Source: Caenorhabditis elegans
Taxonomy: Eukaryota; Nematoda; Chromadorea; Rhabditida; Rhabditidae
NCBI RefSeq assembly: GCF_000002985.6
Contig: NC_003282.8
Location: 682,001-746,000 of the forward strand
DNA: 64,000 nucleotides
Direction: 5' to 3'
In this document: in pieces, positions 12,301 to 22,800 of the stretch
Layout of the letters: the number at the start of each line of letters is the position of its first letter
Numbering within the stretch: position 1 is the first letter of the stretch
Translations under genes and position numbers: made by a program
Notes under the pieces: model-generated
Databases searched by the model: none
Seen by the model: the letters and a program-made list of their open reading frames with translations, nothing else
What the model was told of the DNA's origin: nothing

Positions 12301-15300
12301 CAATTCCATCTTTGGGTCTTGCTGCAGCATATCTTTCTCCAGTACCACCTTGATATGTCGAACGATTGATAGTTTGAGAATCAAGAGAATCTGTTGGACG
12401 ATCAATTCCATCTTTGGGTCTTGCTGCAGCATATCTTTCTCCAGTACCACCTTGATATGTCGAACGATTGATAGTTTGGGAATCAAGAGAATCTGTTGGA
12501 CGATCAATTCCATCTTTGGGTCTTGCTGCAGCATATCTTTCTCCAGTACCTCCCTGATATGTCGAACGATTGATAGTTTGAGAATCAAGAGAATCAGTTG
12601 GACGATCAATTCCATCTTTGGGTCTTGCTGCAGCATATCTTTCTCCAGTACCTCCCTGATATGTCGAACGATTGATAGTTTGAGAATCAAGAGAATCTGT
12701 TGGACGATCAATTCCATCTCTGGGTCTTGCTGCAGCATATCTTTCTCCAGTACCTCCCTGATATGTCGAACGATTGATAGTTTGAGAATCAAGAGAATCA
12801 GTTGGACGATCAATTCCATCTTTGGGTCTTGCTGCAGCATATCTTTCTCCAGTACCTCCCTGATATGTCGAACGATTGATAGTTTGAGAATCAAGAGAAT
12901 CTGTTGGACGATCAATTCCATCTTTGGGTCTTGCTGCAGCATATCTTTCTCCAGTACTTCCCTGATATGTCGAACGATTGATAGTTTGAGAATCAAGAGA
13001 ATCTGTTGGACGATCAATTCCATCTTTGGGTCTTGCTGCAGCATATCTTTCTCCAGTACCACCTTGATATGTCGAACGATTGATAGTTTGGGAATCAAGA
13101 GAATCTGTTGGACGATCAATTCCATCTTTGGGTCTTGCTGCAGCATATCTTTCTCCAGTACTTCCCTGATATGTCGAACGATTGATAGTTTGAGAATCAA
13201 GAGAATCTGTTGGACGATCAATTCCATCTTTGGGTCTTGCTGCAGCATATCTTTCTCCAGTACTTCCCTGATATGTCGAACGATTGATAGTTTGAGAATC
13301 AAGAGAATCTGTTGGACGATCAATTCCATCTTTGGGTCTTGCTGCAGCATATCTTTCTCCAGTACCACCTTGATATGTCGAACGATTGATAGTTTGAGAA
13401 TCAAGAGAATCTGTTGGACGATCAATTCCATCTTTGGGTCTTGCTGCAGCATATCTTTCTCCAGTACTTCCCTGATATGTCGAACGATTGATAGTTTGGG
13501 AATCAAGAGAATCTGTTGGACGATCAATTCCATCTGTGGGTCTTGCTGCAGCATATCTTTCTCCAGTACCTCCCTGATATGTCGAACGATTGATAGTTTG
13601 AGAATCAAGAGAATCAGTTGGACGATCAATTCCATCTTTGGGTCTTGCTGCAGCATATCTTTCTCCAGTACCACCTTGATATGTCGAACGATTGATAGTT
13701 TGCGAGTCACGCAAACCTCTTGCGCCAGCTATTCCATCTGGCGCCTTTGCTGCAGCATATATCTCTGCAGCTCCACCTTGATATGTCGAACGAATGATAG
13801 TTTGCGAGCCACGCGAACCTGTTGCGCCAGCAATTGCAATTTGGGTCTTGCTGCAGCATATCTTTCTCCAGTACCACCTTGATATGTCGAACGATTGATA
13901 GTTTGAGAATCAAGAGAATCTGTTGGACGATCAATTCCATCTTTGGGTCTTGCTGCAGCATATCTTTCTCCAGTACTTCCCTGATATGTCGAACGATTGA
14001 TAGTTTGAGAATCAAGAGAATCTGTTGGACGATCAATTCCATCTTTGGGTCTTGCTGCAGCATATCTTTCTCCAGTACTTCCCTGATATGTCGAACGATT
14101 GATAGTTTGAGAATCAAGAGAATCAGTTGGACGATCAATTCCATCTTTGGGTCTTGCTGCAGCATATCTTTCTCCAGTACCACCTTGATATGTCGAACGA
14201 TTGATAGTTTGGGAATCAAGAGAATCAGTTGGACGATCAATTCCATCTTTGGGTCTTGCTGCAGCATATCTTTCTCCAGTACTTCCCTGATATGTCGAAC
14301 GATTGATAGTTTGAGAATCAAGAGAATCAGTTGGACGATCAATTCCATCTTTGGGTCTTGCTGCAGCATATCTTTCTCCAGTACCACCTTGATATGTCGA
14401 ACGATTGATAGTTTGAGAATCAAGAGAATCTGTTGGACGATCAATTCCATCTTTGGGTCTTGCTGCAGCATATCTTTCTCCAGTACCACCTTGATATGTC
14501 GAACGATTGATAGTTTGAGAATCAAGAGAATCTGTTGGACGATCAATTCCATCTTTGGGTCTTGCTGCAGCATATCTTTCTCCAGTACCACCTTGATATG
14601 TCGAACGATTGATAGTTTGAGAATCAAGAGAATCAGTTGGACGATCAATTCCATCTTTGGGTCTTGCTGCAGCATATCTTTCTCCAGTACCACCTTGATA
14701 TGTCGAACGATTGATAGTTTGAGAATCAAGAGAATCAGTTGGACGATCAATTCCATCTTTGGGTCTTGCTGCAGCATATCTTTCTCCAGTACCACCTTGA
14801 TATGTCGAACGATTGATAGTTTGGGAATCAAGAGAATCTGTTGGACGATCAATTCCATCTTTGGGTCTTGCTGCAGCATATCTTTCTCCAGTACCTCCCT
14901 GATATGTCGAACGATTGATAGTTTGGGAATCAAGAGAATCTGTTGGACGATCAATTCCATCTGTGGGTCTTGCTGCAGCATATCTTTCTCCAGTACCTCC
15001 CTGATATGTCGAACGATTGATAGTTTGAGAATCAAGAGAATCAGTTGGACGATCAATTCCATCTTTGGGTCTTGCTGCAGCATATCTTTCTCCAGTACCA
15101 CCTTGATATGTCGAACGATTGATAGTTTGAGAATCAAGAGAATCAGTTGGACGATCAATTCCATCTTTGGGTCTTGCTGCAGCATATCTTTCTCCAGTAC
15201 CACCTTGATATGTCGAACGATTGATAGTTTGGGAATCAAGAGAATCTGTTGGACGATCAATTCCATCTTTGGGTCTTGCTGCAGCATATCTTTCTCCAGT

Positions 15301-16404
15301 ACCTCCCTGATATGTCGAACGATTGATAGTTTGAGAATCAAGAGAATCAGTTGGACGATCAATTCCATCTTTGGGTCTTGCTGCAGCATATCTTTCTCCA
15401 GTACCTCCCTGATATGTCGAACGATTGATAGTTTGGGAATCAAGAGAATCTGTTGGACGATCAATTCCATCTCTGGGTCTTGCTGCAGCATATCTTTCTC
15501 CAGTACCTCCCTGATATGTCGAACGATTGATAGTTTGAGAATCAAGAGAATCAGTTGGACGATCAATTCCATCTTTGGGTCTTGCTGCAGCATATCTTTC
15601 TCCAGTACTTCCCTGATATGTCGAACGATTGATAGTTTGAGAATCAAGAGAATCTGTTGGACGATCAATTCCATCTTTGGGTCTTGCTGCAGCATATCTT
15701 TCTCCAGTACTTCCCTGATATGTCGAACGATTGATAGTTTGAGAATCAAGAGAATCTGTTGGACGATCAATTCCATCTTTGGGTCTTGCTGCAGCATATC
15801 TTTCTCCAGTACTTCCCTGATATGTCGAACGATTGATAGTTTGAGAATCAAGAGAATCAGTTGGACGATCAATTCCATCTTTGGGTCTTGCTGCAGCATA
15901 TCTTTCTCCAGTACCTCCCTGATATGTCGAACGATTGATAGTTTGAGAATCAAGAGAATCAGTTGGACGATCAATTCCATCTTTGGGTCTTGCTGCAGCA
16001 TATCTTTCTCCAGTACCACCTTGATATGTCGAACGATTGATAGTTTGAGAATCAAGAGAATCTGTTGGACGATCAATTCCATCTTTGGGTCTTGCTGCAG
16101 CATATCTTTCTCCAGTACCACCTTGATATGTCGAACGATTGATAGTTTGAGAATCAAGAGAATCAGTTGGACGATCAATTCCATCTTTGGGTCTTGCTGC
16201 AGCATATCTTTCTCCAGTACCACCTTGATAAACTGACCTATTTACTGTTCTATGAGCTTCATTTCCTGTCGGCCAATTCATCTGATCTCTCGGGCGAATT
16301 TGTTGTGTTCTTTGTCCACTAGTGGAAGCAAACATAGCACGACTCTCTGTTGTTGCATCGAATTTTTCTGGTTTGTGCTGGATATTATCAAGGGGCCTGT
16401 TCAT
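6380..16404 (-). CDS. Giant 34-residue tandem-repeat protein (one frame break)
   Basis: Not a recognised family. A huge exon (16404-6654) opens with about 50 unique residues starting MNRPLDNIQ, runs through about 93 copies of a 34-aa unit and splices (donor GTGAGT) to a last exon, 6587-6380, encoding about 69 residues ending in a stop. The unit reads roughly STYQGGTGERYAAARPKDG followed by IDRPTDSLDSQTINR. It is hydrophilic, Cys-free and rich in Arg, Asp, Thr and Ser, with main variants at GG/GS and PKDG/PTDG/PRDG. No signal peptide or membrane span is visible. A 3' splice site (TTTTTTAG) abuts the ATG, so the start is trans-spliced or this is an internal exon. One base is missing near 13836 (a 101-bp unit), splitting the frame into 16404-13729 and 13714-6650. 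Total would be about 3,320 codons. This could be a real break or a sequence error. Structural or matrix role is only a guess from its ZP neighbours. Confidence 0.72.
11430..11470 (-). other. Repeat unit with three 1-nt deletions
   Basis: Against the consensus this unit lacks one T (cacctgat), one G (gtcaacg) and one A (aatcagag) within about 35 bp. The three losses sum to one codon, so the main frame is restored after about a dozen altered residues. The cluster looks either like poor consensus quality or like a compensated change. Confidence 0.85.
13674..13876 (-). other. Two diverged repeat units; 1-nt frameshift
   Basis: Unit A (13674-13775, 102 bp) and unit B (13776-13876, 101 bp) keep the ends of the consensus but differ in the centre. 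In the main frame they encode PDGIAGARGLRD and AIAGATGSRG instead of PKDGIDRPTDSLD. Unit B lacks one base around 13835-13841, which shifts the frame for everything downstream in the gene. Confidence 0.85.
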
Positions 16405-16440
16405 CTAAAAAATATTCAGATTGAATGAAGATTAGTATAG
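16405..16440 (-). promoter_or_regulatory. 3' splice site abutting the repeat gene ATG
   Basis: On the minus strand the sequence reads TATTTTTTAG directly followed by ATG (start 16404). Its zero-nucleotide spacing and position about 290 bp past the poly(A) signal of the co-directional ZP gene fit SL2-type trans-splicing in an operon. It could also be a cis acceptor of an unseen exon. Confidence 0.5.
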
Positions 16441-16704
16441 AAAAAAATAAAGAAAAAGCATAACAGCAAACCAAAAAGCGTAATACAAAAAGGGGAAACT
16501 CCAATCATCCGGTGTAGTGCTTTCTATCAGCAAGTCTCACGGGGCGCGGCCAATTTCCATGGAAACCGAAAGAGAGAACTTTACGAAACGAAAAGACCAA
16601 AAGTATTTTGAGAAAATTTGTTTATTGGTTGATCTAAAAATACATTTTCTTTTTGTTTTCTGTTTTTTTTTAAGTTTTCAATCAGGAACGTTTAAAGAAA
16701 AAAG

Positions 16705-16710
16705 TTTATT
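16705..16710 (-). terminator. Poly(A) signal of ZP gene
   Basis: Minus-strand AATAAA about 100 nt after the ZP gene stop at 16808. Confidence 0.5.
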
Positions 16711-16807
16711 ACATTGTAAAAAGTCACACAAAAATACAGAAAATAAGATCGAACTGCGAAATATTAAATACCGGTAAGGAAGAACTTTGTTTCAATTTTC
16801 AGAAATT

Positions 16808-19800
16808 TCAATGATAGGATGTGGCCTGGTTTGATGCTTGACTATCCAAATCCGTCTCCATTGTCGTCGAATGGGTCATGAACGTGGAGTTACTGTGACG
16901 AGCTTCTGGGCGGGTCAGAGCGATTTGGTTCGGCCGTCTGAAACTTGAAATGTATGTTTGTCAAATTGTTTTGTTCACAGGTTGTTGATTTCATATTGCT
17001 GCTTCAAATCTCAAAGTTCAATTTAACAGCTTCCGAATTTTTTTGGTATACCAGAAATTCATTTAAACATTTAAGCGTGAGAAGTAATATGGCTCAAATA
17101 AAAATTTATATTTCAAGCTGAAATATAAAATCCGGAACTTTTTTTGAGTATTTTCAACAATTGGAGCCATATAAATATGTACATACATTCTAAAATACAC
17201 CCCCCCCCCCCCCCACTCACCTATAAATCTCGTTGCTGCTTCTGCCTTCTGATGATGCATCAGAGTTCCTCGATGCAGGAACCCCGTACTCGGATGCTAC
17301 AGTAATAGGGATAACTCGACGATTGGGTTTCTGCAAAATAGTTTTGACGGTGACGGTGATATAAACAGATAAAATTGCTTCAAACTTCAAAATCTTGAAT
17401 AACTAGACATATATTTATGAAAGCAAAAGTGACAGTTTCAACAAAAATATACTCACAGATGCATACGATGAGAAGGAATCACGTCGAGGAGCATAATATG
17501 ATGGTTCTGGTTCTTGCTCTTCTGAACAACTTCAGCATTAAATTTTTCAGAATTTCAATAACACAGGCTACAAGAACTGAATACCTTTTCCATTTTCCGT
17601 AATCCAAAAATCTGGAGGAGCAACCGATGATTTTGGAATTTGAAGTTGCTCCACGGGAATTGAATGTCTTTTTGATTTTTTCGCAGATCGTCTTTTCAGC
17701 ATTAGAGCTAATACGATGTTCATGGTAAAGCCGACGATAGAGCAGACTGGAATTTTAACAAAAGATTTTTCCACAAAAGTTTAAACAGATACTTACCAGC
17801 TAGGAAAATACAGAGATAATATAGCAGATTAAACTCATTAACTGATACACATTCAGTTTGATAGATTTCATCTCTTGACTTTTGAACAATCAAATTAGGC
17901 GGTGGAGTCTCAGCATCTCTTGCTACATGATGCACCATGACCGGCTCATCCACAGCTTCAGCTAGCACTGGAAGATCAGCTTCTTCCAGATTCACTATAA
18001 TCGACACTCTCTGAAATTCTTCCGACTCAGCACTTGCAGTGGTCCTCTCTAAAAGTGATGAAGCCGAAGAATCCTGATCGCAAGTTCTTGCCTCGCAACT
18101 TCCATCGCATTCCGTCACAATGCATGAGATCTTGAGCTGCTTTGCATTCGGGAATCGGAACATTGATGGAATCTCGGCTTCTTCTACAGATTCGCGTCTT
18201 GCAAAGTGTCCCATAATTGATTTGAAAAGTGCACATCCGACGGGGTCTGTGAGCTGGACGGTGACGTTTCCGCCGACTGGTTGGGCGATGCATTGGCCAA
18301 CGAAGAAGCTGTACGAGTTTTGCTGGGTGCTCGGCAAGGGACGGATCTGAAAAAAATTTCTTGTTTGGTCTTTTACACAAAAAATGATTTTTTAACAGTG
18401 TAATGCAATAATTTTGGAAAATTTATTTTCTCTATTTTTGAAAAAAAAATCTGAATTTTAAAGAAAATTTCAATTTTAAGGTTTAATTTTTCGGAGAAAA
18501 ATTTATCAGAATATTTGAATTTCCCGTCAAATCTTGTTCTCTTAAAACTTGAATTCCCGCCACAGAAATTTAGAATTTTCTACAGGAAATATGATTGAAA
18601 CTTAAAGAAGATTGTTTGCGGGAAATTAAAAATTCCTGAAAAATATTTTGCCAGGAAATTCAAATTTTTTAAAGGCAGGCCCGTAACTTGTGCATTTAAT
18701 TTTTACCTGCAAAGTATAAGGTTGTGAGTATTTCACAGTATCCACTGGCAGCCTGCTTGACAAAACTCGAAGCTGATAGTCTGATGATTGACTGGTCCTG
18801 AAACGAAAGAAGTGACGTCATGCGACATTCTAAATTTTCAAAGTCTTACATTTGACTTGCATAATGCTGCGTCCCATTGGCAATTTCTCGGCATGTGACA
18901 TTCACCGATTTGTCACCTTCGACAATTAGAACAGGATGGGAGTGAACATCAACAGTCACCGAGTAAGTTTTACTTGCCACGTCATACTTTATACCACATT
19001 CGTCAGACTTCAAATTGAGCTTCAGGACTGCCACATTTGTGCCGAAGCCTTGAACTCGACAGGCTTCGGATTCGGATGATCTAGTTTGAACTAGACCTTC
19101 GAACGGCTTGGAAGTTCGAATAAATACTGATACAACATCTTCGGAACATGACCAACGGACGTCCGATTCGAAGACACTGAGGGCTCCGCTCACGAGAGGG
19201 AGCTGGAAAAAAGAGAGTTAGAAGTTGGAAACATTTTTAGATTTTTTGTCTGGAAATCGGACGAAAAATCTCCCGAAATATGCATCAAAACACTTTATTT
19301 TGGGTTACTAAAGCGGACGCTAAAGTGATCCAAAAATTTTTAATTAGGTTTGTTCGGCCATTGGAAAACAGTTTTGGACATTGAATTTAACAAAGAATTT
19401 ACCTATTTTTATTGCAATTTGGAAAAAAAAGACGAAATCAATACTTTCCACTAAAAACTTCAGAAATATGGTTTCAAATTATTTCTACAAGAATTTCATT
19501 ATTAAATTCAAGTTCCTTGTTATTTTCCACCCAAGCACAAAAATTTCCGGAGCTTTATCTCGAAATCGCGTAAACTCTGGTGTATTGAAATACTGTAGTT
19601 AGTGTTTGCGTACTTCTGGCGCTACAGTAACCCAAGAATTTTTGAACGAAGCTGGGCTCTTGGAAAACATTTTATGGCCGTGAAATTTAACAAGGGACTC
19701 AAAATTTCAAATTAAAATTGAAAAAAAAACGACAAAATAAATACTTTCCACAAAAATCTCCCGAAAAAATAATTTTACAATAGTTTTCAAATTGTTTTGT

Positions 19801-22800
19801 TATAAAATTCAAATTTCCTGTCATTTTCCACCCAAGCACATAGATTCCAAAAATTTATATCTCAAAACTCTGATGTATTGGATTACTGTAGTCGATGTTG
19901 CGTACTCAGATAAACTGGAGTCACGGCAGAGCGACAGAAAATCACTTCTAATCAGCAAAAGCTAGTAAAGCCATAGTTTATCAGCAGAGAACCACTGCTA
20001 ATTAGCAGGTCATTGCTAATTAGCTAAAAAGCACTGCTAATTAGCAGAAACCCACTGCTAACTAGCAGAACATTGATTATTGATTTTATTTTGTTTTTTC
20101 TTCGTCGTATTTCACATATTTCATTTTTTTGACCTTTTTTATTGTATTTTTTGTGTGATATGTTATCAATATGTGTTAATTGTTAATTCCAGTGTGTTTT
20201 TCAAAGATTTGTATCATTCCCGGCTAGAAACGGAGGATTATGGCCAGAAATCCAAGAACAACAGTTCGAAGAATTTTGAATTCAGCACCCCGGAGTCTTC
20301 TGATTCAAAGCGTGACAATAGTTGCTCTAGGTAAATTTTTTAAATGATTTTATTGGGACTAAATAACTACTTTCAGACCCGACGGACAATAATCATGGTT
20401 CTCACCAGCCGGGAAGCAATGGTCCATCAAATTCAAGCACCCAGGCCGATAACTTCGAGACGGAAACAACTGCAGATGAAGAACGACAAAAGGAAGATGG
20501 TGTAGAAGATGAACTCGAAGACGAAGAAACAACAGGATTCATTGATGAAGACGGGGAAATTCGTTATCCGGTCGATGAAGTGGGAAATTACGAGATCGAT
20601 CAAGAAGCTGAAACCGATGAGTCATTTTATTTGGACACTCAACGCGATTCTTCTCTATGCGACGAGCGAAGTCAACTGTGTCGTTCTCTGAGCGATCAAA
20701 ATCTGAGAACAACTTTTTTCCTCATCACTACTACCAACTCGAAAGCAGCCATTTTGAGATATCTACATTTTCACAATGTTTCACAAGATAGCATTCTCAG
20801 AAAATTGCTACTGAATGACTCTCATCTAACACTTGTAGAAGTATGTAATTTATGTGCGCAGAATATCGAACTGTAGGTTTATTATAAAACTAAATTTCTG
20901 AAATATATCATTACAGATGCAAATGTGAAGATATGCAAGAGAAATGCCAACTAATTTTCGGAGATCTCAAGAAATGGCTCGAAGTTATATTGAATAGTTT
21001 TGCGAATATCATGATGAAGACTAAAACAACTATTTTGGAAGGATATAATAGCTCCAGTCCAATAAATAAGGGTATCTTTAAAAAAAAGCTACTCAGCGAA
21101 ATGGCAGATAATGAAATGTGGATGCACTTCGAGAGTAGCTTCGACGGAATCAAAGTACATAAAAATGGAAAGTAAGTATCTTAGTTTGATGGCTCTAAAA
21201 ATTTTAATTGGTTTTCAGTCAGAACATTTGGCCATATAGTTTACTCAATTTGGATCTCGAAGACGTTCATCGAGCTTCTCCCCAGGCCCTCATTTTAGCA
21301 GCGTTATTCATCGGGTTCAAAAATCCGACAACGAAAATTCATGATAGACTTACACAATGGATTCTGCTCCAAATGGACGAACATGTCTTCTTCTCAGAGG
21401 GAGTGGCCTGGAAAGCGGATCTCACGTGTGCCAATCATGACGATCCAGTGAGATGAAAATTCAGAATTTTGAAAACAAGTGTTTGGTTTCAGGCACGACG
21501 AATCGTATACAATCAGTGTGGACTCCGATCATCAGGTTCTTGCAACTTTTGCTTAAACCAGGAAACTGAGTGCAAAATCAATGATGAGTATACAACACGT
21601 AAGCATCATGAAAACTATTATTAAAAAAATAATCACCTCTTTATAGTACGCGAAAATCTCACCGGATCGTGCCCTTCGACTATGAACGATGGCCTTCGTC
21701 AAAGAAACCAGCATTCTCATTTCCACAAGCATGTTTTGTATATGCATCTATGCCCGGTTGACTTGTTTCATTGTTTTGAAGAAGGAATTTTAAGCAATAT
21801 CAATACAGGTCACTAGTAATGCCCGAATGCTCCCGAAACGTGTTCATTTTTCAGCATTATTCTCCAAAGGGAAATGGAATTTGTTCCCGTCAAAATCGGT
21901 GGATTTTTCATCAACACCTTCGCTTCCATCTCGATTTCGTTCGTTGTCCGGCAAAGCTTCACAGTGTACTGGTTCTGAGAAAGCACTGGTAAAAAGATTC
22001 GTTCAGCTAATTTCTGCAAAGTGAACACACATTTAGATTTTCGAGTCGATAGTTGTAGCAGCTGCATTTTCCGGTGAACTTGGAGGTGTATCATCGGCTA
22101 TCATTCTCAGCATTCATGGACTTTATCGTCTTTGCATAGAACCCCAATCAATCACTGACGAGACTCTTCATTTGAAAGTTAGTTTTTATTGTTTTTGCTT
22201 GAAAAAAGTAGACCATTCTTTACAGATTGAACAAATCAGCAAATCCATCGAAGTTTTAATTGTGAAACGAGCACCGGAAATGTTGAATGGGATCAAAGTA
22301 CATGTATGGAAATTGTCGTCAACTAACACCCATTACTATTTTGCAGCAAGTGTTGTACCACCTTGCAAGAATGACTGAGCTGTACGGTAGCTTATTTCCA
22401 TTGTCAACTCAATGGTTCGAGTACTTCTATCACACTATTCAAAGAACTTTAGTTCCGGAAATTTACAATGGACTGGGCATGAGCATCATGAGAAAGTGAG
22501 AAAATTAGAGCACAATAGGGAGCAAGAATGTTTTTACAGAATGTCGGCTCTTCAAGAGATCAAAACCGAAGCTGCATTCCGTCTACACACAAATCACCAG
22601 TTTCGAACAGAAGCGAACTTGAAAATGTGCTATGAACTTGGATTATTAAGGCGACTCAAACGAATATCGGTTGTTCCGACCCCTCCGCAGTACCAACAGT
22701 TTTGCGAGACCGGGGATGTTTTCCTTAATGTTGTATACCACGACGGCATCAGATATTCGAATTATTGCAACAAAAAGACAGATGACTCAAATGTTACGTT

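Larger units (their letters stand above)
6738..16229 (-). repeat. 93-unit tandem array of a 102-bp repeat
   Basis: The same 102-bp unit repeats head to tail about 93 times: (16220-6738) plus four missing bases equals 93 x 102. Copies are nearly identical. A few sites vary in linked patches: accacctt/acctccct/acttccct, cagttgg/ctgttgg, gagaatc/gggaatc and tctttggg/tctgtggg. Most variants are silent or conservative in the coding frame. Two adjacent units at about 13674-13876 are strongly diverged. High identity over 9.5 kb implies recent expansion or homogenisation by unequal exchange or gene conversion. Confidence 0.97.

Noticed and set aside
6715..16223. Second minus-strand frame with LEKDMLQQDPKMELIVQ-type units
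   Set aside because: It is the +1 shadow of the same repeat; it lacks the unique N-terminus and proper ends.
6738..16229. CRISPR-like array
   Set aside because: Units are contiguous coding repeats without unique spacers, in eukaryotic DNA.
6743..16236. Plus-strand open frames of up to 1,564 codons across the repeat array (Cys/Ser/Ile-rich)
   Set aside because: A stop-free unit whose length is a multiple of three opens other frames automatically. Only the minus frame with unique ends joins a spliced last exon and has a splice-supported start.
20080..20334. Open frame starting at 20080 as the N-terminus of the transposase
   Set aside because: It is a hydrophobic AT-rich stretch with a 3' splice site inside it; the ATG at 20240 gives a phase-consistent join to exon 2.
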